Shown: piece after piece, positions 48,301 through 57,320 of the stretch
Layout of the letters: each line of letters begins with the position of its first letter
Position numbering within the stretch: the first letter of the stretch is position 1
Origin: Takakia lepidozioides
Lineage: Eukaryota > Streptophyta > Takakiopsida > Takakiales > Takakiaceae
Reading direction: 5' to 3'
NCBI GenBank assembly: GCA_030704615.1
Contig: CM060734.1
Span: 56,188,042-56,252,041 of the forward strand
DNA length: 64,000 nt
Position numbers and translations under genes: made by a program
The notes under the pieces: model-generated
The model's database searches: none
What the model was told of the DNA's origin: nothing
Seen by the model: only the letters and a program-made list of their open reading frames with translations

Positions 48301-48543
48301 TCAAAGATAATCAAGAACCACAACCTTTCCCAGAGTTGATAGACGGAAATGAAGAGTGGGAGGTCGACTGTGTTTTAAAAAAATGCACATACAAACGAGG
48401 GGGATATGAGGTGTTGGAGTATTTGATTTTATAGAAAGGATTTCCATTATATGAAGCTACATGGGAACCGGTGCAAAATCTCGCAAATGCTCAATTGGCA
48501 ATTCAAGCTTTCGAAAATTCGAACAACGAGGACATTGTTTCTT
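45340..48543 (+). pseudogene. pol of the nested chromovirus (protease, RT, RNase H, integrase, chromodomain)
   Basis: In order: a protease relic VLIDPGPTETFLF (Asp kept, DTG/DSG altered to DPG), RT blocks [42 protein letters not shown] and FLDDILFYSN, RNase H with LSVDASGSAV and ETDHKPLVYL, integrase with HVGVEKTFEQLKRTFYWP, CMKCQQNK, MDLVCELP, IIDKGTQFTS and DRQTEQANRTIEDML, then HPVFHVSLLRRYEPRP and a chromodomain EWEVDCVLKK...YEATWEPVQN. Stops at 45953, 46133, 46471, 46842, 47304 and 48432 and others cut it. The chromodomain puts it in the chromovirus clade, like its host element. Confidence 0.88.
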
Positions 48544-48544
48544 G

Positions 48545-48558
48545 AAAGAAGGGATGAT
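48545..48558 (+). other. Polypurine tract of the nested chromovirus
   Basis: AAAGAAGGGATGAT lies directly before the 3' LTR and is almost all purine, fitting the plus-strand primer of LTR elements. Confidence 0.7.
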
Positions 48559-48923
48559 TGTAACATGGTAGAATCTAGAAGGAGGGGGAAAGTTCCCTAG
48601 AAGTTTCCAGAATAATTAGGAAGGTTCATAAGAAGTTTGACTTAATGAAGTTTGATTTGAGGCTCTAAAGTCAAACCTCTAAGATATTCATACCATGGAA
48701 AGTAGGTCAAATCTTTGATAAAGTCATATTGTGGAGAATATGTCAAACTTAGGAAGGTTGACTTTAGGAAGTTTTGACTTGAGGCTCTCAAGTCAGACCT
48801 TTAAAATAATCATATTGTGAAGGGTATATAAACCTGCAATGAAAGCCTAGAAGACATCGAGTTATTTTGGGATAAAGTTGAGAAGTACTTCTATTCTAGT
48901 TTGTATAGATCCTGGGTGTTACA
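48559..48923 (+). repeat. 3' LTR of the nested chromovirus
   Basis: Keeps the intact TGTAACA start and TGTTACA end. Outside it the outer element's RT sequence (- strand, ...[10 protein letters not shown]) resumes. Confidence 0.88.
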
Positions 48924-49593
48924 TGACTACAAAATCATCTAAAAATTCTCGAAAAATGTCATTCATCATATGCTGGAAAATTGCTGGAGCATTTGTAAGA
49001 CTGAAAGGCATAACACTATATTCAAAATGTCCATACCTTGTTCGAAAAATTGTTTTCCATTTGTCTCCTTCTTTTATCCGTACAAGGTTATAAGTTCTTC
49101 TCAAGTCAATTTTGGTGAAAATCTTCGTTCGTCCCAGTTGGTCGAGAAGCCCAAAAATCAGCGGCAACGGATAACAATTTTTAATTGTGACTTTATTGAG
49201 ACTGCGATAGTCTACACACATGCGTAATGATCCGTCATTCTTCTTCACAAACTAGATAGGCGTTCCCGCATGTAATTTTGAATATCGGATGAAGTTCTTC
49301 GATAAATTTCCATCAATGTAATCACGTGATCCAGCCAACTCCGTCTGGGATAAAATATAGATTGGGTCAAATGGTGGTTGGGCTCCTTCTTGTAACACAA
49401 TTGCATAATCATAAGATTGATGTTCTGGCAATATGTCTGCATTTTTCTTCTCGAAGACATCCTTGAAATCTTGATATTGAGTGGATAATGTTGAAGTACC
49501 TTTGTCTGTTGTGGTCTTGATCGGAGTCGCATAAACTGCAAATGCCGCATCTTTTTTTGTAGCTCTCATAAAAGCTCTAGCTTCAAGGAACAT
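48924..49593 (-). pseudogene. RT first half of the outer chromovirus
   Basis: From high to low coordinates on the - strand: YQDFKDVFEKKNADILPEHQ, a gap with changed frame, then [37 protein letters not shown] and [20 protein letters not shown], ending [10 protein letters not shown] at the nested insertion. This is the finger/palm part of the gypsy RT. One frameshift at about 49250 splits it. Confidence 0.87.
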
Positions 49594-49650
49594 GGGTTGA
49601 ATACCTTTGATATTTCTATATTTTGGTCTTGCAGAATTTTTTCGCGATTG

Positions 49651-50142
49651 TCAGTCGATGTCGGAATTGTGAAGTATGAACCAGAGAAGTCCAAGGATCA
49701 CATGATTCGTTGGAGACTGGATGACGTTGAAAATAATATGTGATGCTTGATTTTTAAGCTTCATTTCAAGTGATCGAGTTTCATGGTCAACATTTCCTAA
49801 TACTAACGGTCGTCCATTGATGACTTCAACGGGGGCCGATAGTTTCTTCTTTACGAACGTTAAATTGTGTTGTTTCGCAAAGTTTTTGTCAATAAAACAT
49901 GTTGAAGCCCCTGAGTCCAAAAGTGCTTCTATAGAGATATCTCGATTTTGCACTCTGATTTTTACCGGAACTGTGAAGCAAGGTGCAGGGTCTGGAAGTA
50001 GAAAGAGACATTTTTTTTTGTGAGGAATTTGTAGTGTCCATTGCATGGTCCCTATTGTGACTTGACATCTTCGTTTTTCGACCTCAATGCTACCCCGATG
50101 AAGGTATTCAAGTGGGATTCGTGGGACCCTTCTATCAGGCAC
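49651..50142 (-). pseudogene. Protease region of the outer chromovirus
   Basis: The frame contains EALLDSGASTCFIDKNFAKQ, with the retropepsin DSGA active-site motif, and ends HVILGLLWFILHNSDID, the usual protease end. It is a stop-free 163-codon frame but lacks a start and is cut off from the gag reading by an inversion upstream. Confidence 0.83.
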
Positions 50143-50169
50143 TGCCCTATCTTGGTTTGCACTGCTATT

Positions 50170-50700
50170 AGAAAAAAAATCGCATTACTATACAATTTTG
50201 AAGCATTCATATCCGAGTTCACTGCAACATTTGGAGAGAATGATAGAGAGAGAGTTGCAGAGACAAAGATGTGGAATCTTCGACAAGGAGCACGTCATGC
50301 TTCCGTTTATGCTGCCGAATTTTGACAACTTGTGTGCGACCTCGATTGGAATGAGAAGAGCCTCATTAGTCAGTTTCAATGTGGGCTAAAAGATGATGTA
50401 AAAGATTTGTTGTTGACAATGTCATACGTGAGTTCACTGAGCGAATTCATCACCCAAATCATTGCATGCGATAATCGTTTGCTCGAAAGACGTCAAGAGA
50501 AGCGATCTGGATGGTTGACGACGCATCATGTCACTGCTACTACGACACCAAACACAACGATCCATCAGACATCCGGTAGTGATCTTATACAGATTGATGT
50601 TGTCCGATTCAAGCCATTGACGCCACAAGAAAAACAAAGACGGCGCTCCAATGGATTATACCTCTATTGCGGAGAAGAAGATTACATTTGGATGTAGTCG
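50170..50700 (+). pseudogene. Inverted gag segment of the outer chromovirus
   Basis: On the + strand, opposite to its neighbours, the reading is LYNFEAFISEFTATFGENDR, VAETKMWNLRQGARHASVYA, SQFQCGLKDDVKDLLLTMSY, CDNRLLERRQEKR and RFKPLTPQEKQRRRSNGLYL YCGE, i.e. the capsid part of a gypsy gag and the start of its zinc knuckle. Flanking gag start (50705-51050) and protease are both on the - strand, so about 0.5 kb has been inverted inside the element. Borders are approximate. Confidence 0.8.
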
Positions 50701-50704
50701 TATG

Positions 50705-51050
50705 AACAATCGTACTTGTTGAACAAAACCGCAAAATCTTGATATCGTCCCATCAAATTTCTCGGGCATGTTGATCTTTGGTTCTCTCATACTCTATTGA
50801 AGATGAACCGTTGCAATAAGAGCTGTTGCAGTAGGGACTCGTATGGTTGAAGATCCGTTGTTCGACTCCTTTAACTCTGAAATTTGTTGTTGCAAATTGT
50901 GGAGAGCGTTGCCAAGATCTTGAGACTGATCAGCTTGTTATTGGGCGGTAGAGATTTGAATTTCTTGCATCTGGAGCTGAAGACTCTACAAGGTGGCGAC
51001 CATTTCCACAAATGTGTCTTTCATCTCAACTAACTAAGGAACAAACTTTA
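50705..51050 (-). pseudogene. N-terminal gag region of the outer chromovirus
   Basis: The - strand reads DTFVEMVATL, QLQMQEIQISTAQ, LGNALHNLQQQISELKESNN and REPKINMPEKFDGTISRFCG FVQQVRLF, the coiled-coil start and the MPxxFDG block of gypsy gag. Stops interrupt it. It lies directly inside the truncated 5' LTR, as expected. Confidence 0.7.
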
Positions 51051-51061
51051 GTCTCGTCAAA

Positions 51062-51290
51062 CTGTCAAGGACAAGAACATGACTGAACACAAACAAGAGA
51101 TCAGACTAGAAGGTACAAGACTAAACAAGAAGTCAAGGTTGAAGTGGCCGAATGCATGATGGGTAAACATGAATCAAGATGATCTTTATAACAATGGACA
51201 AGAGTACAAGATACTGGAACTCGACTTGAATACTGGAATGCTGCAAACTGGACTAGAGTGCCAAATACTGGAAATTGGACTAGAGTACTG
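51062..51290 (-). repeat. Truncated 5' LTR of the outer chromovirus
   Basis: Starts TGTCAAGGAC (51062) and matches 39521-39750 in the same orientation with about 15 differences, then similarity stops at 51290. Sequence beyond it is unrelated, so the distal LTR is lost. No canonical initiator-Met primer site adjoins it. Confidence 0.75.
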
Positions 51291-51930
51291 GGCTCCTTAA
51301 CGTGCAGCTGAAGAAGACGACCACCAGTTCGTCACTCGTGGCCAACATCTCCTCCGCTTCACACTAAAAGCCCAAACTTGGTTGCCATAGCGTTGAGCAA
51401 TGCAACGCCGCTCTTCAACATACACTACCCGCCTCTCTATCCATGGCAAACCTGCAACCTGTTCGCCTTTGCACTCTATCCGCTTTGGATAGGCTCATGC
51501 ACGGCTCCCTGCACTCTAGGCTGAACCGCTTCTCATGATCTGAAAACACAAGTGCTACAACTAACTCGAACCTGGCACTCACAGACTCGAGCTCATCTTT
51601 CTCGAGTGATAATGAAAAAGAATGATCCAAGCATACAAGCTCTCTCAAACTCACATACTTGCACATGAAAACATCATTCATATATTAAGTCGAGCCAAGT
51701 GCACCCCACGCCATGGGGAATCCACACTACGGCGCCATAGCTAGACGTGGTGAGGCTCAACTCGAGAAAGATGAGCCCACCGCGATCTGCAGTGAAGATA
51801 ACAACGCCAGGTGCACAAACATGTATTGGCCCCCCGGATCATCGTATCCAACAACCTCGGGGGACACAACTTGGTGGTTTGCTTGGACCATATCTACTCT
51901 GTTAGAACCCCTATCCACGCAAAAATTCAT
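51291..51930. other. Interval between chromovirus and hairpin
   Basis: Short open frames on both strands, the longest on the + strand starting near 51713 (MGNPHYGAIARRGEAQLEKD). No domain is recognised. I cannot say whether this is genic. Confidence 0.35.
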
Positions 51931-52020
51931 TCACTTCCAAGTGTGTTGGGATGCCCCGGATCTAACGGTGAATTGATAAGATGCCCCACATCCGGGGCAT
52001 CCCAACACAATTGGAAGTGA
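51931..52020. ncRNA. Near-perfect 31-bp-arm hairpin (precursor-like or small MITE)
   Basis: Left arm 51931-51961 (TCACTTCCAAGTGTGTTGGG followed by ATGCCCCGGAT) pairs with right arm 51990-52020 at 30 of 31 positions, leaving a 28-nt loop. Weaker pairing continues a few bases outward. The size fits a plant microRNA-like or siRNA-producing hairpin, or a tiny fold-back transposon. It lies 69 bp from the hAT border, outside it. No target or expression evidence is available from sequence, so the RNA call is tentative. Confidence 0.4.
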
Positions 52021-52081
52021 GTGATTTCATGAAGTCCACACAAAGTTGTGGGGTTTCAAAGTTGAACCAATCTGAATGCTT

Positions 52082-52089
52082 GTGTGAAC
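52082..52089. repeat. Target site duplication of the hAT element, left
   Basis: GTGTGAAC, repeated exactly at 56994-57001. An 8-bp duplication is diagnostic for the hAT superfamily. Confidence 0.9.
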
Positions 52090-52500
52090 CAGTGTTGTGC
52101 GGTTCTTGCCATATTGAAGGAACCGCCGGGTGCCAGTTCTTTGGTATATTTAAAGAGGCGGCTCCGGTTCCGGATCCGGTTCTTTTTTATGGACCGGTTC
52201 CGGTTCCGGTTCCAAAATTCATGAGTAGATTCCGGTTCCGGTTTCGGGTATTTTTGGGAAGGAACCGCCGGTTCCAGTTTCCGGTTCCGGTTATCTATTT
52301 TTTGAATTTAAAAATATATATTTAAATTTTGATCGATTTTTATAAATCTGAAAATGATTTGTGAATCCCCATGGATTAGTAATATCAAATATTTTGATCA
52401 TGTTGAAAGAAACAACACAACATTCATATACAAATTTATGAAATAATAATAATGCACTGTAAGCGAGTATAAATCAATGTGTGTAGAGTACACAAAGAAA

Positions 52501-55326
52501 TCATTCTATCTCAAACAACTCGGCCTCTGCAATCAACTCCTCGTTGTAATCTAAGAGGACTTCCTCACTGTTCAAAAACTCGTTCATGGAAGAGCTCATG
52601 CAACCAACACGAGCATCATTCGGCCAATTCTTAACAATGTTCACAAGCATATCAAGGTTCTCACCTAACTTGCAACGTCGCAAGTTTGTAACAACACTTG
52701 CAATGCTAAAAACCCTCTCACATTCAATTTGAGACCCAACAATATCTAGCAGGAGACGTGCCAAATATCCCATATATGGAAATACAGATTCGTGCTCTTT
52801 CCACCATTTCAAATGAGCACTACACTCAGTGTAAGTGATCTTTTGCCTTCGGAAATGCGCAAACTGATCTCTCACCACCATCAATGTCATATCCTCACAT
52901 GGCTCCTCCAAACCAAACAATGATATGTCATCCTGAGTGGAATTTGGCTCCGGCTGGGTCGTAGTATCCGAGTGACGGATCTTGGAACATTTGACCAAAA
53001 GAGGCTCCAACACCAAGGTGTCATATTGCCGAACAATGATATGTCCCCGTTTACTGCCCACATATTGTGTCACCAAGGACAATCCCTTGAAACGCGGATC
53101 AAACATCAGTGCCAACATATTGTGGGCTTTCAATGATTGAACTCCTTAAAAAAATAAGAGAAATGGCCCCAATGCACCACCTCCTGAGCCATCCGCCATT
53201 CTAACAATTACAACTCCGCATCAAAATCCCCAATGCGATAATCCATTGTACCTGCCCTTCGAACACTCTGTGTTCGCATGCGTACACAAGTTATAATGGC
53301 TGCAACAAGAGCGTCAGACAACAGTCAGTATCTACCTGACTGGTTCCTAATACACTCATGAACCACAGGTCCAAGAACCGTGGAAATAGACTTTGCAATT
53401 GCCCACACTTGTGCGCTTGTATGCGAGATTGCAAAGACAATGAAGCCTGCATGTCGTGCACCTCACTTTGGTAAACTCCCGTTCAGGTCATATTTACTCG
53501 CTTTGATGCACACGCCTAACTCCCAAACTGGCCGCCGAGCCAACTCGGAGCTTCGGCTGCTCACCGGGGCATAACGGTCCTATTCACACTCCCACTCGAC
53601 CCTCGACCTGTTGGGCTCAGTGGAAATTCCTTTTGGTAGATGGCAGTTCGGAACAGCTCCCCACACCTTGGTCGCTTTCCGGCGCGCACGCTTACTCACT
53701 AGTTTTTGGTCACCAACGGGCTTGCACCGTTCTCGGGGTTACTACTCCCTATATATACTTCTGTAGGCATCCGCGGGGGTTTCACAAAACACTCAATCTT
53801 TTTAATGGTGAACACCACGAAAACCCTCAACCTTCTGTGGTGAGTCGCAGTGAGTCTTGGCCCACCCACCACGGCTCCAATGGACCATGGTGAGTCCCAA
53901 GACTCCCCACGACTCCCACCACAAGACCTCAGCCTCATGATGAGTGATATGCCATCCCCACTACGACTCCCTACGCTACCACCACCCCTTGTGGAACCCC
54001 CACCACTGCAACCCGGTTTACGGGGCTCCACCTAGTGAGCACCTCCGCCTCCTTGAGTGCCGAAGGCACTCAAAGGTGCTTTAGCCCCCTTTCTTATTCG
54101 CTGCCACTGCCCCCACCACAGAGGAAACCCCTCTTGTGTCCCAACCCCCCGCCCTCAAAGCAGCGACACTGCCTATAATAACAAGTAATGATGGCTTGCC
54201 AAAATTCCAAAGTTTCTTGAAAGATGATTACTTTGGAAGCAAACATGGTTTTAACCAGAGTCTTCAGTTTGCGAGGATGAATGCCATTATCAACACATAC
54301 CGCATTCCATTCTTGCCTTCCATTTCCACTCTTCTTGGTCCAAGTGATGGTCTTCTGCAACTCTGATTGAACATCCTTTATAGACACAACCCTCATATCC
54401 ATGCATACCTTTACATCAGTCGTGACACACTGATAACACTTGGACATTGCATGTCCAAAGCAACTTCCCACAAATGGTGCAAACAATCCTAATGGGGCAC
54501 AAGACACGACTGCATTCAAAGCTGCAGTCAAAGTACCCAAATTACCTCTTTCATCTTTGACATAAGCTATGATGCGTGAATTCAAACCATACTTTGTCAA
54601 AAGGTCATTCACTTGTCGTGCCATGGCTGCCCCCGATGTATCAGGTGCCTCAAACATTCCCAATGTCACATGGTATGGTTTCCATTGCTCATTAAGGAAG
54701 TGCGCTATGATAACAAAAGTATTTGTTTTTCCTCTTGACATCCATAAATCAAAACTGACAGTACAAGTTGCACAACTGGATATCAATGGGGAGATGTACA
54801 AGTCTTGTGTTTTTTCTGCCAGTGATGGGAGTGTCTCATTCACAAGTATGCGTCGAGAGGGAAAAACTATACGATCATTTTGTCTCCCCACTACCCTTCG
54901 CAGCCATGGAGATTCGACCAAAAACAATGGCAACAACTCTTTTGCAATGAACATGACCAAATCTTCGTTGAACATTTTCTGCTGTTCATCATCTTTCTTG
55001 TATGTAGTTCGACTGCCATATAAAGAAAATATGTTCCCTAAGGTGGGCCAAGCCTCTTCTTCGCAGGTCTACGAGCATCCGACCCATCTTTTTTCCATTT
55101 CAATCTACTTACTAACCAAAGCCCCATGTTTCTGATTCACATGCTTGTTAAGAACAGAGTTTCCATCGTCTTTGTTGTAAGTCATACATCCTGGCATCTT
55201 TTTAAACACACGAGCAGGATGACGAAACACACGCCTCATATTCTGTGGGTGTATTGCATCTACTAGACCCGCGTTGGCATCTGATAAAACGCCCATGACG
55301 AAGCAGTGCGATTGTAAGGTTTCCAA
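52501..55326 (-). pseudogene. hAT transposase, interrupted
   Basis: From the N-terminus: a BED-type finger relic (MPGCMTYNKDDGNSVLNKHV then NQKH, about 55200-55120, second Cys lost). Then the RNase H-like core starts with VSFDLWMSRGKTNTFVIIAH, WKPYHVTLGMFE, CFGHAMSK and NAVCVDNG (54975-54180). The reading breaks off at EFWQAIITCYYRQ, resumes at about 53470 with SAQVWAIAKSISTVLGPVVH and ECIRNQSGRY, and ends in the hAT dimerisation domain (KWWKEHESVFPYMGYLARLL, VGSQIECERVFSIAS) at 52806-52501. Stops occur near 53330, 53215 and 53150. It is not functional. Confidence 0.85.
53480..54175. other. Foreign segment inside the hAT transposase
   Basis: About 0.7 kb of GC-rich sequence separates two collinear transposase parts. 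It contains TGAGTGCCGAAGGCACTCA (54052-54070, a perfect hairpin with 8-bp arms), a CTATATATAC string at about 53750, and no protein I recognise. Borders were placed where transposase similarity fades. A decayed intron plus insertion is possible. Confidence 0.4.
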
Positions 55327-56820
55327 AAATCACGTTACTTGCGTAGGGTGAAAAACTGCTTTTCCTGGGACATTGAGCTGCTTGAATACTATGATATTGT
55401 GGAAGACCCACTGACCGCTGAAGTGAGAGGAATTGATGAAGAAGACGATGCATATGTAGCTCCTCCGAGCATAGGGCAAGCTTCCATAGCTCCTGCATTG
55501 TTGACATCGGTGTCATGAACAAAACAACACCTCTCTCTAGTTCTTCAAAGATATTGGGCTCCATAACGTTGCAAATGGCTGGATACACTCCTTGAATCAA
55601 ATTAATCCCAATCCAACCCAATTCACACTTAAATATTCATACAATGCAAATTTGTAATATAATTATATCAATGTGAGAGCCTAGTAAACTGCACAACACT
55701 ACACATAGGGAGGTTGGTCTTATGACATTAAATATCCAATCCCACAGATAGAGCCAAATATTCAAGCAAAGGCATACATACAAGCTCTTGGGTGGCACAA
55801 GCACTCATACATTCAAAATAGAGCACATACATATAAATGTAAGATAGGTCGTTTCAGTCATTCAGCCCCTTCAGGCACCATGACAGATCCTCAAATGTGG
55901 AAATTCAGTTTTCAGGTGTCATGAGTGGCAATCAAATGCACGCTAGGTACACCTCTTTCAGATTTCCTAATGCTATCATAAGCCATTGGCTATAGTAGAC
56001 CAGCCAAGAGAGCATGTACATTGACCATTTCCAGATTTCCTAATGCTAACACAAGGCATTGACTACAGTAGACCAGCCAAGCTGCTTGGTTACATTACTT
56101 TGCCATTCAAGGAAAAAGAGAGAGAGGGAGGGCTAAAAGAGACTAGCACAAGCTGCTTGGTTGCATTAATTTGCCATGAAATGAAGAAGAGAGAGAGAGA
56201 GGGAGGGCTAAAGGCCCTAGCACAAGCTTCTCGACTGCACAACTTTGCCATAAAAAGACAAAAAAAAAGAAAAAAAAGGGGGGGGGGGGGCTAACCTCCA
56301 AGGAGGTTGTTGTGCTGACTGCGCTTGCCCCCCCGCCCCCCCCCCCCCCCCGCTAGTGCGCTGCTCCCTTCCCCACCTCCCCCGGGCTGCTGCAGCACAT
56401 CGCGCAAGTGGGAGGAGGTGAGAAACGATACAACGTGGAAAACAAAACAAAACAAAAACGAAAAAAAAACTCGCTGCCTACACTGCTACCTCCCCCACGC
56501 GTTGAGGCACTGCTCCCTCCCCCGCGCTGATCCTCGCGCTGCTGCAGCACATCGCGCAGGTGGGAGGCACGAGACCATAGAACCAGGAAAAAAAAAAAAA
56601 AAAAAAAAAACGCTGCTGCCTCGCCCCGCGCTGCTACGCTGCTTCCTCCCTCACGTTGAGGCTGCTCCCTCCCCCACGCGCTGGTTTGTTGATCCCTCTC
56701 CCCTGCGCTAAGACGCGCTGCTCCCTCCCCCGCGCTGAAGTTGCGCTACTGCAGCAAATCGCGCAGATTGGAGGTGAGAGAAGACAAATCGCGGGAAAAA
56801 ATAAATAAAACCCTAGTGTG
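55327..56820. other. 5' region of the hAT element without a recognisable gene
   Basis: Upstream part of the transposase unit. It contains a tandem duplication of about 120 bp (TTCCTAATGCTA..., ATGACTACAGTAGACCAGCC type) around 55965-56230, GA repeats, poly-G at 56278-56290, poly-C at 56334-56352, poly-A at 56587-56610 and repeated GCTGCTCCCTCCCCC blocks at about 56360-56740. No known protein is seen. Confidence 0.4.
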
Positions 56821-57008
56821 GGAACCTGATCCGGAACCGCCACTGACCCCCCCAGTTCCAGTTCCTGGAAAAACCCGTACCCACCGGTTCCGGTTTTGGA
56901 ACCGTCGTCCCTGCTCCCCCGATTTCGGTGTCGGTTCCTGGGAACCGGAACCACCAGTTCCAACCCGCCTAAGCAGGTACCCGCACAACACTGGTGTGAA
57001 CCTTGAGC

Positions 57009-57143
57009 CCTATGACCAATCACATTTTTCGGGGGGTTCTATCAAACAACTGTTTGCCAAGTGGCACAAATGAGGAGTCTCGGGCCCAACAATGGTGGCT
57101 CATGCGGCCTGACCCAAGCAGTTATGATGTGATTGGTCATAGG
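57009..57143. repeat. 17-bp perfect inverted repeat pair (small MITE-like)
   Basis: CCTATGACCAATCACAT at 57009-57025 is exactly inverted at 57127-57143, giving a 135-bp unit just outside the hAT element. No target duplication was identified. Confidence 0.5.
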
Positions 57144-57307
57144 AACTATAACGGTCAAAGGGTATTTTACCCTAATCATGACCGACGAAAATTCACCGTT
57201 AGATCTTTCGCCATCGTTAGATGAACTGTCATAGGCCTATCTACCCTAATAGTCTCCACAACCTTTCAATTACTTTGGTTAGTAATCCAACTTTTATGTA
57301 AACTCGG

Positions 57308-57320
57308 ACTCAAGACCAAA
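57308..57320. repeat. Target site duplication (13 bp), left
   Basis: ACTCAAGACCAAA here is repeated exactly at 59191-59203, bracketing the second non-LTR-like element. Confidence 0.88.

Larger units (their letters stand above)
43173..48923 (+). mobile_element. Nested full-length Ty3/gypsy chromovirus with both LTRs
   Basis: LTRs at 43173-43538 (366 bp) and 48559-48923 (365 bp). The 3' LTR runs TGTAACA...TGTTACA, a perfect 7-bp inverted terminus; the 5' copy has decayed to TATAACA. A primer-binding site follows the 5' LTR and a polypurine tract precedes the 3' LTR. The flanking 5-mers GAACT (43168-43172) and TGACT (48924-48928) are probably a decayed target duplication. Internal gag, protease, RT, RNase H, integrase and chromodomain are all readable but carry many stops. 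It interrupts the outer element's RT just before its YLDD box. Confidence 0.9.
39521..51290 (-). mobile_element. Ty3/gypsy chromovirus (outer element), decayed, split by a nested chromovirus
   Basis: The - strand order from high to low coordinates is truncated 5' LTR (51290-51062), gag start (about 51050-50705), an inverted gag piece (+ strand, about 50170-50700), protease (50142-49651), RT first half (49593-48924), the nested element (48923-43173), RT end and RNase H (43170-42372), integrase (42207-41182), chromodomain (about 40950-40768) and the 3' LTR region down to 39521. The two LTR pieces are about 93 percent alike by eye over 230 bp. Stops and frameshifts occur throughout, so it is inactive. 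Confidence 0.85.
52090..56993 (-). mobile_element. hAT DNA transposon, 4.9 kb, with perfect TIRs and TSD
   Basis: CAGTGTTGTGCGG at 52090-52102 is exactly inverted at 56981-56993, and the 8 flanking bases GTGTGAAC are duplicated. Both ends carry subterminal arrays of GGTTCCGG-type repeats (about 52160-52290 and 56825-56960), probably transposase-binding sites. The interior encodes a degraded BED/hAT transposase on the - strand (55326-52501), interrupted by about 0.7 kb of unrelated sequence. Clean ends suggest a fairly recent insertion of an already defective copy, or mobilisation by another copy. Confidence 0.9.

Noticed and set aside
53633-53893. 86-codon + strand frame in the hAT element
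   Set aside because: No domain, lies in the foreign insert, antisense frame equally open.
56160-56190. GAAGAGAGAGAGAG as a miR156 or miR529 precursor arm
   Set aside because: Simple GA repeat without a matching star arm.
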